Assembly (NCBI GenBank): GCA_003118195.1
Contig: BEXV01000939.1
Span: 63,413-127,412, forward strand
Direction: 5' to 3'
From: Hemicentrotus pulcherrimus
Taxonomy: Eukaryota; Echinodermata; Echinoidea; Camarodonta; Strongylocentrotidae
DNA length: 64,000 bases
Shown: positions 1-10,700 of the stretch, one piece after another
How the letters are laid out: every line of letters begins with the position of its first letter
How positions within the stretch are numbered: the first letter of the stretch is position 1
The notes under the pieces: model-generated
Databases searched by the model: none
Seen by the model: only the letters and a program-made list of their open reading frames with translations
Told to the model about the DNA's origin: nothing
Made by a program: the position numbers and the translations under genes

Positions 1-13
1 GGGGGGGGGGGGG
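1..13. other. Homopolymer G run at sequence edge
   Basis: The first thirteen bases are all G, most likely a sequencing or assembly edge artefact or a collapsed homopolymer. Confidence 0.6.
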
Positions 14-219
14 TGTTTACACTGGTGAGAAGTGTAAACATTGTTCCTCTCTGATGTGAGCACTGTTTTCAATCAAGATATTTGGGAGACGAGTAGCAGA
101 CCTTAAGGCACTGCGCTGTCAATTGAATCAACAAAAACAAAATATCATATCACACTGCCCTGTTATTCTAAGGCTAGCATGAATAAACAGCACTTTAAAG
201 TTCTTCTTTCTGTAACCAA

Positions 220-735
220 ACACTCGAGAGTTTGTCTAGAATTACTTTATGCCTTGGTCATGACTGAGCTCCATTTAAAGAGAAGGCTGATTTCTTGGTA
301 TAAGAGACAAGCAATTTGTAAGTTTACTCTCAGTTTCTCTAACGCCTTGGTCATGACTGAGCTCCATTAAAAGATAAGGCTGATTTCTTGGTATAGGAGA
401 AAAACAATTTGTAAGTTTACTCTGTTTCTCTAGAATGACTTTTCGCCTTGGTCATGACTGGGCTGCACTTAGAGAAAAGACTTCATTGTTGGTATAAGAG
501 AAAATAATTTGTAAGTTTACTCTCAGTTTCTCTAAAATTACTTAACGCCTTGGTCATGACTGAGCTGCATATAAAGAGAAGGCCGTCTTCTTGATATTAA
601 AAAAAAAAAACAATTTGTAAGTTTACTCTCAGTTTCTCTAGAATTTCTTAACGCCTTGGTCATGACTGAGCTACATTGAAAGAGAAGAGCCTTCTTGATT
701 TAAGAGAAAAATGTGTAAGTTTACGATCAGCTTTC
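220..735. repeat. Tandem repeat, about 100-bp unit, five copies
   Basis: Five copies of a unit containing gccttggtcatgactgagct start at 251, 344, 445, 547 and 653, so spacing is 93-106 bases. Between copies the consensus continues with aagagaaggctgatttcttg, a run of A, then caatttgtaagtttactctc and agtttctctagaa. Copies differ by small indels. The short open frame at 179-370 lies inside the array and is not a gene. Confidence 0.92.
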
Positions 736-2922
736 TTTGGGAAGTTCACTTCATTTCTTGACAATTACCTTGTCTTTGTTTTGCCCCCTTCCCCCCCCCC
801 AACAACAACCATTTGGAAAGAAGCTATTAGAATGACACATTAAAGGTGTAAATGGCCTAAAATCTTCCTACCCTGAATTCCTTATCATACAATACTAATA
901 ATTGGAACAGAAAGTTTGAAATATGGTGATATCTAGTGCTCAGACAAAGTGACATGAATATCAGTTGGTTTTAGAAAATGAACCTGATAGGGTTCCAAAC
1001 CAATTTTTGTACAATATGACAACCAAAGGAGGCCCAAAAGAGAGATGACAGATTCTGGAAACTGGCATCCTTGAAATAAATTTGTACCCTAAAATTATGA
1101 CAAATGATAACTGCGTTCTTCTCCTCCCATCAATTAAACATTTGACCCTGGAACACCATCTGAGGGAACCACATAGTTTTTTGATGACATCATCCATCAC
1201 TATAGCAACCAATGTCATCAATCTAATAATGAATGATAACAGGTCCATTTATACACCGCAGCTACAATATAAATATATTTGATACGCTTCATACAAAGTA
1301 TCATATTATTTCCCCGGCTGTAGCTGAGCCACCATAATAAAGCGCTTTTTATACATCACTTAAGAAATCTAGCCATCTGATTAGTCAAAATTGGAGTCGT
1401 GATGGAGCCATTCCCGTAGAGAAATAAAAAAAATGCCAATACCGGTTAATAGTCCAAGAGTGAGATTCCTCAAAATTCTGGTTACCATGAAAATAGTAAA
1501 ATTTTGCCGCGATACCCATTGGTTTACTTGTTAAAAATTTCTTTGTGCGAGCGCGAACACCATACAGTACTTTTTGTCTGCGATTCCCAAATGATTATAA
1601 CTTTCAGTCATTTTTCAAGCCAAGATTACAGTATCTCAGATTTTCTGTGATGTTTTAATCTCAATTTTATCTCAATAAAAAGAAAAGGCAAGAAGTCTTG
1701 ATAGATTTTAGTTTCAATTTGGCATATAAAAGACATATTGACTGCTTTAATATTCAAGGTCTGGCTACTTTATATGCTCTCAGGAACTAGCACGTCCTGC
1801 CATGACCCCTCCGCGTGCCGCCCTCCCAAGTGATGCAATCTCCTCTCCAGTAAAACCTGGCCTCATGGTCTCTAAAACCATCCATTACCGGTCTTCCCTA
1901 TCATCCCATATCTACATGTATCTAGGGATTCACAGATAACCCTCAAACATCTTGATACAAGCACATCTAGGGAATTACAAATAATCCTCAAACATCTTGA
2001 TGGGAGCACATTTTTCCAAGACAAGACTGTCATACAAATGCACATCTACACAAAGATCTAATCCAGAAGTATCCTATACCAGGCAAAAAAACTTTACTTT
2101 TTATCTTCAGAGAGTGGCAAATCAATCGACAAACTTGATGAAGGAAAGTTTTCCAATGAAAAAGATCTTACATCAACATCAAATGTTCTGATGTGATGCA
2201 GCCCATGCCCAGTCATCTAATACTGTCCATTAACTGTCTTCCATATCTACATGTACCCAAGGAACTGACCAGTTTACTGCCATATTCAAATTTTAAGCAT
2301 ACTTTTTGAAGGTTGTTCTTAATAACCTGAAAGCTTGCCCACCGACATAGCAACAAGTCAAATATGCAGATTGGATTGTGAGTATTGTAGTTCATTCATT
2401 AATAACAGGTTAATGGAATAACTCCTCTTTAGGTCCACAGGAAATTTGCATATGTTAGTAAACAGGTCTATTGAAGATTGCTCTTAGACTATCTTTGAAT
2501 GAAACTCACTCCTAATGTTCCTTATTAGCTGATAAAGATGCGCTTGAATTCACAGCTACATCACCTAAGAAACATACTGATAAACATAAAATTCATTGAT
2601 CTTGACAATAGCGTATGTCATTTCACCACCTAAGTTTATTAAACAAAAAAATAACCTTCTGTATTCACTAATGTCTTCTACAGACCATCGTTCATTATCA
2701 ATGGAAAGTTGGAAACAAGCAAGGAGATCATAACTGAAGCATTCAATGACTTCTATTCTCTGGGAGAACTGGAGCATAGCGACTGTGTACACAGTGAACA
2801 TGTAGCAGCCTTGTAATAGTCACGTTTTAGTCCTAATGACATTTAATATGACACTCAATGAATTGAAGTTTTGTGTGTGTATTGCGTTTTTACAGACATG
2901 TATCAATCAGATATGATTATTT
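736..2922. other. Non-coding sequence left of the SINE
   Basis: I see no convincing exon here. In transcript sense it lies downstream of the acidic exon at 4595. A C run at 784-799 and a fragment resembling a SINE tail at 1305-1360 (ccggctgtagctgagccacc followed by aaagcgctttt) are the only notable features. A motif tgtgcgagcgcgaacacc near 1543 recurs at 12320. Confidence 0.5.
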
Positions 2923-3060
2923 ACGTCTAGGCCTCTGGGGATCGGCCTTTAAACATCACCATCCAAAAGACGTGACTCAGTTTCGAACCTGCGTCCTCGA
3001 CTGAATCATTTTGTAACTTCCACTGTAAGCTGGATTACACACGCACGCCACAACGCCTAG
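2923..3060 (-). mobile_element. tRNA-headed SINE-like sequence
   Basis: On the minus strand a B-box-like ggttcgaaactg follows a region that could hold the A box. It is followed by ttttggatggtgatgtttaa and ggccgatccccagaggc, the kind of body seen in tRNA-derived SINEs (a ttggat..gacgttaaa..ggtcc pattern). The A box is decayed. The copy at 55665-55870 shares this head-plus-body layout. Confidence 0.65.
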
Positions 3061-3258
3061 TCAAACATGGTATAATATTAAATGAAGAATGTAGTGATCT
3101 TACTAGACGGTTATCCTTCTCACAGATCTGCTACTTAGTATTATCTTTCAAAAATACTCTATACACTCAGATAAGCTCAAGATGTCAAATAAGCAGTAAC
3201 AAAGACCAGAGGCATAACAGCAGCACACACCTACAGTGTATAACTTTGCCTACCTTAC

Positions 3259-3301
3259 CTGTGGACGTCTCTGCCAGTCCAAAATTGATCTTTTCAGCCA
3301 T
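3259..3301 (-). CDS. Possible first coding exon (MAEKINFGLAETST)
   Basis: On the minus strand an ATG at 3301 opens MAEKINFGLAETST and runs into a strong donor (cacag then gtaagg, from 3258). A TGA three codons upstream in the same frame rules out an internal exon using this frame. Using this donor the exon ends in phase 1; a second GT four bases on (gtaag then gtaggc) would end it in phase 0 after GK, the phase needed to join a MYPT1 exon that follows the one at 4595. It could be an internal promoter's first exon, the start of another minus-strand gene, or chance. There is no homology evidence. Confidence 0.3.
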
Positions 3302-4305
3302 CAGAGGTCACACGGTAAACTCCAAAACTAACTGTGGCCGTAGCTAGACATTCTCGAAATCGAGGCATGAACCATCAATCATACACTTAAATATATATGT
3401 TGATACATGCAATAAATTCATGCAATATACAGTCTAAGGCCTGGCTCAAAGAATAATGGAGTTGAGAAATTGATATACTGTTTTTATGGCATACGTCTTG
3501 CAGTGACTTGAAATCTATCGTATTGACATAAGTCACCCTTTTGATGACACCGGTCACATTGCATACAAACAATAATCTAATCACATTCATCACTCAAACA
3601 AATCTGATTCTAAAAATCCATGTGCATCACAAAGAAAAATTTATCACACATAACCCGAGGGAAAAAAGTCTTGATTTATCCGCAGACTGAACACAGAAGT
3701 ATTGGTACAAAAGCCATAATAACAGAGAGCTTTTGATTTCAGAAAGGAAAACAGAATATGTCTCTCTGTCGTGTGATTTTCAGAATACTTCTACGCCAGA
3801 ACGAGGGTCTGCTCTGTATGCAGGACGAAACGCAGAGCGGTATACGGTGTAAATGTGAACATATTTCATTCATATGTTAGATATATTCGCAGGTACTACT
3901 TTAGACAGTGTAAAATTGAAAACGTGAACAAATAGAATGTCTCTTATTCTGCCTAGATTTGCTATTGAAGTTAACAAAAGTGAATATAACGACTATATAA
4001 CCTTCCTGGATCAAAAGCTCCCTCTTTTACTTAAAACTACAGCTAGAGAAAATACCATAAGGTCACAATATTCAAAGACAAGAACAGAACACTCACACAC
4101 ATACACAAAACTGATACACACTATACAAGCACAAACAAACACAGTACATCCAAAATCAAATACTTATAATATATGACAGAAATACAGACACATATTGAGC
4201 AGCCCTTTGTTTGAATTGTTGTAGATCGGGTAAAATTGTGAAGTTTCATGTATTTCAAACCATTTCCATTATTTCCAAACATTTTCAACTGATTTGATGA
4301 GCAGA

Positions 4306-4542
4306 GTGGAACCTCGTCATAAAGAACACTGCTGTAACAAACTCTTTGTAAAGCATCTGTTGAGAATCAAAAGGATGTTAACTCTGTGTTAAAAAGTAGA
4401 GGAATTAATGCCCTTCTGGCTTAAAACAGATGATATATTTGAGAAGTTGTTGTATCATACTGTTTGTGTGCCTTGATATATCACAACTATCATGTAACAG
4501 TTTTATACAAATTTAGCTGTTTCTTTATAGTGAGGTTCCACA
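4306..4542. mobile_element. MITE-like element with about 22-bp inverted ends
   Basis: The left end gtggaacctcgtcataaaga is the approximate reverse complement of the right end tctttatagtgaggttccac. The 237-bp element has no coding capacity. It sits just outside the donor of the exon at 4595. Confidence 0.75.
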
Positions 4543-4594
4543 ATGCTTAAACATCATTAACCCATTGAGTATAGCACAGCAAAAGTTCACTCAC

Positions 4595-4639
4595 CTTTAA
4601 TGGATCATCTTCGTCCTCCTCGTCCTCTTCTTCATCCTC
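4595..4639 (-). CDS. PPP1R12A: MYPT1 exon: acidic 15-codon exon
   Basis: The 45-nt exon (phase 0 to 0) reads EDEEEDEEDEDDPLK. The acceptor cgatcag ends at 4640 and is the first AG after several hundred bases of almost pure pyrimidine in transcript sense. The donor is gtgagtgaac from 4594. It fits directly after RRDTG in phase; vertebrates have an acidic run (DSDENEQEQQSDTEE) at the same place, preceded by VSFW, which I do not see. The frame is also open for some codons upstream (LDDQ), so an earlier acceptor cannot be excluded, but no AG is visible there. Confidence 0.75.
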
Positions 4640-4679
4640 CTGATCGTCCAACGGTGGGATGAGCAGATGACGGCGACCG

Positions 4680-5530
4680 GTGGAAGGTAGAGATGGGAGA
4701 TGAAGAGTGGAAGGACAGATGGAGGAGGGAAGAAGAAGATGGACAAAAGGAGAGGGAGGGATGAAGATTGAGAGAAGGAGGAGAGGGAAAGAAGTTGAAG
4801 AGATGGAAATGAAATAAACACAGATTGGAGGGGGGAGAAGATGACAGATGGTGGAAGGTAGATATTACATAGAGAAGAGAAGCAGAGGAGAGAAAAGAGA
4901 AGCAGAGGAGGAGAGAAAAGAGAAGCAGAAGAGGAGAGAGATGAGAGGGAGAGAAGAAAAGATAAGAACGTGGAGATGAGAGAGGTGTAGAAGGTAGAAA
5001 TCAGATGGAGAAAAGAAGAGGAAAGGATGGAGAATATGGAAAAGGTGAAGATGAAAGACCAATGGGTGGTAGAAATGAGAAGAAAAATAGAAGAGGTGGA
5101 GGAGGGAATAATTGGAGAGTGGGAGATTGTGTAAAGATTGGAGGAGGAGAAGAAGATGAGATAGGTGGAAAGTAGATATCAGATGATGAGTAGAAGAGGA
5201 CAAGGAGGAGGGAGAAAGTGAAAAGGGGGAAAACAAGAGACCAAGTGAATGGTATAAATGAGAAAGAGGATAGAAGAGGAAAAGGATGAGGAAAGAAGAT
5301 GAAGAGAAGGAGAGGGAGAAGGAGAGGGAGAAGGTGAGAATATCAGAATGAGGAGACAAGACATTTGTGACAGGTAGAAATGATGTGAATAGAAGAGTCA
5401 ATGGAGAAAATCAGAGGTAGATAGGAGGTCAAATTAGGATAGAGGAACAAACAAGGAATACCACACAGGATAGAAAGGAAAAGAAAGGAAGATGGATAGG
5501 AGATGAGAAGTGGGAGAGAAAGAAAGTACA
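4680..5530. repeat. Polypurine/polypyrimidine tract, degenerate minisatellite
   Basis: About 850 bases of the plus strand are strongly purine-rich, mostly gaagaggag-like words. A degenerate unit around ggtggaaggtagaaatcagatg recurs near 4848, 4985, 5064, 5164 and 5370. In transcript sense it is a continuous CT-rich tract that ends at the acceptor of the exon at 4639. The minus-strand open frames inside it are Leu/Ser/Phe low-complexity artefacts. Confidence 0.9.
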
Positions 5531-5784
5531 ATAATGGTTAATAAACTTCAATATCTTAAGCATGCACATTCAACGTGCAGTGTGCAAGATGAAGGTGGAT
5601 AGTGCATTGGGGTTTACGAGGGCTCCGAGACAGACACTGCAACCAAATGCCATGCTTTTAAATCATTCACTATAGCATCCATTACGAAAATGAATTCTTT
5701 TACCTGGAATGCTCAGAAAGCAAGTATATATTTTTAGATACAAATATCTGAGGGAACTGGGCATCTTTCACAAAACCATCATAA

Positions 5785-5866
5785 TAACAAGTTCGTCGAC
5801 ATCCCATTGAAACACGTGTATAATGTAATACACATGTTTCAATGGGTTGTCGGCAAACTTGTGGTT
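5785..5866. repeat. Hairpin with about 35-bp arms
   Basis: The left arm acaagttcgtcgacatccca ttgaaacacgtgtat (5788-5822) pairs with the right arm atacacatgtttcaatgggt tgtcggcaaacttgt (5828-5862) around a short loop, with about five mismatches. The size is like a microRNA precursor, but a decayed foldback element is equally possible. Confidence 0.7.
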
Positions 5867-6160
5867 CTGAAATTTTCATGAAATGCTGCACTGTGGATTT
5901 AAGTCATTATGTGTAAATTGGGGTTAAAACTATACCCTCATGCAATGGCAGAATGTTTTTGTTTTTTCTTCAAATAAGGATCTCTCTGTTTGGACCAGCA
6001 ACCAGTTGTACCACTTCATGCAAATATCTACAGAGTTGTACAAGTTACCACAAAGAACTGAAATGAGCATCACCAAAAAAGTATATCTTGAAAGTGGACG
6101 ATTTTGAACAAAGGGTGAACCATGAGGGGAAGAAAAAAAAGAAGTCACATTTTGTAGCTC

Positions 6161-6313
6161 AGGGCCCCATCTTATAAAGAGTTGCAACTGATCCAAATCA
6201 TCTCAAGTGCTCCAAACAATCACAAGTTTGCAGTCTCATATCTCTAATGAATATCGTTGCGATTGACAAAAAATGCAAATAAGTTGCGATTTCTATCAAC
6301 TCTTTTTAAGACA
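6161..6313. mobile_element. MITE family 1, copy 1
   Basis: It starts agggccccatcttataaaga with gttgcaactgatcc following, and ends with tcaactctttttaagaca. The two ends are approximate inverted repeats. The interior has several reversed and direct copies of a word like atcacaagtttgcag. Related copies lie at 48524-48685 and 60893-61026. Confidence 0.8.
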
Positions 6314-6679
6314 TATTTAAAAGACAGATATTATATACTTCAAATAGCCACACAGTGAATCTAAAATAAACTCATCAAAGAGGTCACCTGCAAATTAAAT
6401 GCTGCACACAAGATATCTACAAATAAAAATACTGTATATCAAACATGGCAAGGAAAATTAGCAATGGGTGCAATTAAAAAAAACACATGCAAATATGAAA
6501 TAACTAAGAATGGGGTGTGTAATCGCAAAATGATAAGTTTTTATCAATGGTGATCGAGATAAAAGTTCCTTATCTTCACTTTCATCTTTCCTAGTAGTTC
6601 TATTTGTTCAGCAATAATCCACTATTGGAGAACTTGTGTCCTCATGGCTTAGGGTAAATATTTCTGTTCTGCACCCTCC

Positions 6680-6819
6680 TAAGGTAATACAAAGTTTTGG
6701 TATAGGGTCAAGAATTTGGTTCAAATGAACATATTGGAAGCATATGCGAACCTACAATATTCAGTGATTGTTGTCGCGGTCGCGGTCGAAATCGACCCAA
6801 AACTTTGTAATACCTTTAA
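6680..6819. mobile_element. MITE family 2, complete copy
   Basis: The 140-bp element is bounded by taaggtaatacaaagttttg and the inverted caaaactttgtaatacctt. A GC-rich patch tgtcgcggtcgcggtcgaaa lies inside. A second copy begins at 63343 and is cut by the gap. Confidence 0.85.
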
Positions 6820-9060
6820 TAAATATCAAGCCTATTGAAGAAATGATGTATAAATAAAGTAAGTGTTAGATGAGAATGATAATTAATGAAATGAAAACAA
6901 TTAGGGAGCCTAAATGTCAGTAGTTGTCTATTCAGATACATGCCAAGATTTTCAACTGTCCCCGGAAAATTCTGAGTGTAATTTTAGGGTAACAAATAAT
7001 TGGAGGGAATTTACTTCATTCTTGTAAATGACAACAAAAAAATGTTATCTGTCTGCCATTGTTGGGTCACTTAGTGAAACATTTGACAAAGTCAGAAAAT
7101 TGTGAAACATCATCATCTGCCAACTAGCAAAGCTCACTTATGGATGCCAGACATAAATTATAAGAAGGCTTGAAAATCATCTATAATGAGCTATTTTATA
7201 CCCAAGATAAGCCTGAAATATGGCGTGAAAACACCTGTCCAGGTTGGAAATACCAGTAAGGCTTTTGCCTGAACACTGGCATCCCCAAATGCTTTAAATA
7301 CACTTTTATTTTTATTTTTTAAATATTTTTTTTTTAATTTTTGGCGGACAGGAATCAAGCACTTCCCAGTCTTAATCCCTAGGGGAAAGGGAGTATTTTC
7401 AATAAATTTCAAGTTAAGTTAAGTCAAACTGATATCAAATCAAAATTAGACACATCAAACTAGTTAATTTGCATCCACTGTATCCAGCAGTACAATTCAT
7501 ATCTATTTCTACTGCGTACAACTGGCTAAACAATTTCATTTCTTTAAATACAAATGGACCATTTCAAAGCAATTTGGATTTATAAATGTACCAAAGCACA
7601 ACAGGGATTTTTTTTAAGCTAGTCTGCGCTTTTCCACCGCTGTGCTGTATAAATGATTAATAAGATCAAACCAACATGAAACTTAATGCAATAAAAAGCT
7701 GGTAAAATAGCAGTTTTCCATTTTCCAAAATGTGGGATAAAAGCAGATAATGGATATTTTGTGAATGAATGCAACAATATTGCGATTTATACTTGGGGTG
7801 AAATGATATGAAATGTTTGTGGAAACCAAGGTTAAAATTTCAGAAGAGGGATATTCCGTGCAATGTATCTCGTATGAAATGTTTTATTTCCCATATATTT
7901 CACCTCAAATGAAGAATACCTTGAAATGACAATTAAATAATGATATCTTCTGGTATGACTACCATAAGCAATTGTCATATATCAAGAAATTTTTCATTCA
8001 TAGATGAATTTTGTACAGGATACACAGCATGGAAGCACCCAAAGATAAAGTGAGGTGAAGAAAAAAAAAGGGATTAAAAAAAAAAAAAAGATTTCCTTTT
8101 CATTTTAAGCATACCTTGAGATTCTTCAATGAGCAAACCAATGAGAGATGTTCAGGGAAGCAACAAAATTCAAAATGATACAACAATCATTTTTAAATTC
8201 ATAAAATAAGCAAGATAATCATGATATACTGAGCACAAGACATGGGGACTGCCTACTTTAATAGCTGGAAGCTGGGGATTTTTCAGAGTATACATTTTTT
8301 GAGAAAAATATCATGCTTTCTTTCAAGAAGGGAGAGTTGATTCAAATTCATGCAGAGAAAAAAATGCAAAAACCAAACTGGGTAAACTTGCGGGGTTTGA
8401 GTGGATGCATGAAAAAAACACAAAAATTGATTTGAAAGACCCAGCATTGACTGATTTAGTGAAGCTACATGTTCGCTTTGGATTTTTTTTGTTTGTTGAT
8501 TTCATTTTCATAGCAAATGCTTTTTTTGCCGGTTAATTTTGCACAGGTCAGTTTCCTGAAGCCTGCATTTTTTTTTCTTCTGAAGGCAGAGCCAGCTGAC
8601 ATCAACTGGATAGATGTTGCTGGGAGCTTAAGAAAGAGTAAGTAGGTCTGAAATGTGATTTTGGAAGAGAAGAGCGGTCCAGCTCTCCGGAGGATAAAGA
8701 TAGAGAAAGAATAGAAGCTGTGGATAGAAATTTGTATGAATCACAATCATAGAATCTATGATAAAAAGGATGTTAGAGAATCTTTAGTAAAGCTTGTAAG
8801 TTTCAAGGTTGAAGTCCCTAAAAGGGGATTGTGATCCATAATTTGCTTTGATGTGTTAGAATTGAAGAGAGTTGGGAAGAGACATTGTGAAAATGACAAT
8901 GGGAGATTGGAGTAATGTGTCTACAGTGGAGTGTGAATCGTTAGCATTAGCATCAGATCTTTGGTGATGACTTTTGTTCCGGCTTGATGCTGTTGCTTTT
9001 TATGAGCCGAGAGAAAATGAATCAAAGTGGGTCCTTCACCTCTTCTTCACGATAGATTAC

Positions 9061-9197
9061 CCCGGTGTCTCTCCTCTTCTCCCTCGGCCGTCTACTGGAG
9101 AGCGCTGTACTACCGGTGCTGTTCTTTTTCAGGGCATCCTGTTCCTTCTCTCGCTCCTTCTCCCGCTCCTTCGCCCGCTCTTTCGCTTCATCAGTTG
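9061..9197 (-). CDS. PPP1R12A: MYPT1 exon: ER/K helix and second inhibitory site
   Basis: The 137-nt exon reads TDEAKERAKEREKEREKEQD, then ALKKNSTGSTALSSRRPREK and RRDTG. Vertebrate MYPT1 has a comparable charged run followed by IRERRRPREKRRSTG. The Thr of RRDT is the counterpart of human Thr853, a Rho-kinase site. The residue before it, Ser852 in human and a PKA/PKG site, is Asp here. The acceptor is tcttctgtcacag (ends 9198) and the donor is gtaatctat from 9060, so the exon ends in phase 0 after Gly. The intron before it is only 375 bases, the shortest in the window. Confidence 0.96.
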
Positions 9198-9572
9198 CTG
9201 TGACAGAAGAGAGAAAATCGGTGTTTCAATTGAAGAAGCATAGATATCTTATTACACAAGATAGGGGACAAGACAGGTCTTTTTACATTTGCCAGTGATA
9301 TAATAGCCAAAATACATCAACCCCACACAATGAAGACCCATGTAAACTGGACCAGTTTAATATGCATATTTTGTTAGGGTTGTAAGAGCAGCATTATAGC
9401 ATGTCACAACATTTGTGGAGTTCCTCAAGGATCAGTCATGTGACCTCTCCTATTCACTTTTGTTTGCAAATAGAAAATCAGATTCAGGATCATGTAAAAA
9501 GGAATATTGTACTATACAAATGCTTCTTCAAGTCCTGTGAAGTCTAACTCAGTTTTAAGAACATACATGTAC

Positions 9573-9702
9573 CTGATTTATCATCCCTGTTGGCTCTTCC
9601 TAGTCTAGCCGTAGCTGTGGGGGTATCGGTCGAGTCTGTGGTCGTGCTCCTACTTGGTCGTGCCACAAAGGTCATTGTTTGAGGTTCCTCTGGCTTCTCA
9701 TC
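9573..9702 (-). CDS. PPP1R12A: MYPT1 exon: Ser/Thr-rich linker
   Basis: The 130-nt exon reads DEKPEEPQTMTFVARPSRST, then TTDSTDTPTATARLGRANRD and DKS plus one base (G). The acceptor is cttatatttgcag (ends 9703) and the donor is gtacatgtat from 9572. It enters in phase 0, and its remaining G joins CA of the next exon to give Ala. Vertebrate MYPT1 has a similar Ser/Thr run ending in Asn/Arg-rich residues (SSLYASSQLNRPN). A CACTCACC-rich tandem array lies about 260-1000 bases upstream in the same intron. Confidence 0.9.
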
Positions 9703-9959
9703 CTGCAAATATAAGGAGAAAAGATTTCAAAATACATTCAGTTTGAAAACCACACAGGAGACATCAATGTAACTTGAAATGAGAATGATATCTATGTGTT
9801 CATTAATACAACCTGTGTGATTCCAATTATATGCTAAAAGAAAAATGATATTGAAATACTTCAAAAACGTCAACAAAAATTCAAAAATAAATTTACTACA
9901 CCCAATTAGCGATTCAGAAATTCATCCACCACTAACACACTTAATATCTCTATAATTCT

Positions 9960-10700
9960 TCCCCTCATCACATCCGCCGACTCCTCCAAACCATTTAATA
10001 GCCCCATTAACTCACCCAACCAATCAACTCACTCCCCCCTGCAACTCTCCAATCACTCACCCCAACCACCCCACTTACTCACCTGACCCACCCATCCACA
10101 CACTCCCTTACTAACCCCATCCACTCATACACTCATTTGACACATCCATTCACTTAACACGCCCACCCAGCCACCCATTCATCTCACCAAACTCACCCAC
10201 ATACACTCTGTCATCCACTCACTCTCCTCAATCACTCTCACACTAAACCCATATCCATTCACTGAACCCACCCACCCACCCACTCATCCAACACTCATAC
10301 CCACTCACTCTCACACTAAACCCATATCCATTCACTAAACTCACCCAGCCACCCATCCACTCACTGAACACTCACCCACATACACTCATTTATCCACTCA
10401 CCCTCTCTCATACCCACTCACTATCCTCAATCACTCTCACACTAAACCCATATCCATTCACTGAACCCACCTACCTACCCACTCACCAAACACTCACCCA
10501 CATACACTCATTCATCCACTCACCCTCTCTCTCATACCCACTCACTATCCTCAATCATTCTCACACTAAACCCATATCCATTCACTGAACCCACCTACCC
10601 ACTCACCAAACACTCACCCACATACACTCAGTCATCCATTCACATCCTCTCACACCCACTCACTTTCCCCCCAATCACTTTCACCCTAAACCCATTTCAG
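9960..10700. repeat. CACTCACC-rich tandem array
   Basis: The plus strand is a C/A/T-only array of words such as cactcacccac. A higher-order unit of about 120-125 bases contains cactaaacccatatccattc and catacactcattcatccact, clearest around 10380, 10501 and 10621. In transcript sense (minus strand) the word reads gtgggtgagtg, which contains the 5' splice-site consensus ggtgagt many times. Confidence 0.92.

Larger units (their letters stand above)
4640..9060 (-). other. PPP1R12A: Intron before the acidic exon
   Basis: A 4.4-kb intron. Besides the purine tract (4680-5530), hairpin (5785-5866) and two MITEs (6161-6313, 6680-6819), the region from about 6900 to 8970 is AT-rich with A or T runs at 7320 and 8065-8095. 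I see no supported exon in that part. Confidence 0.7.

Noticed and set aside
4865..5401. 178-codon minus-strand open frame
   Set aside because: It lies entirely in the CT-rich tract, giving Leu/Ser/Phe low-complexity sequence; TAA/TAG/TGA are rare in such tracts by composition.
8560..8640. Possible extra MYPT1 exon after a polypyrimidine-like stretch
   Set aside because: No phase-0 frame with both borders; the exons at 9061 and 4639 already join in phase.
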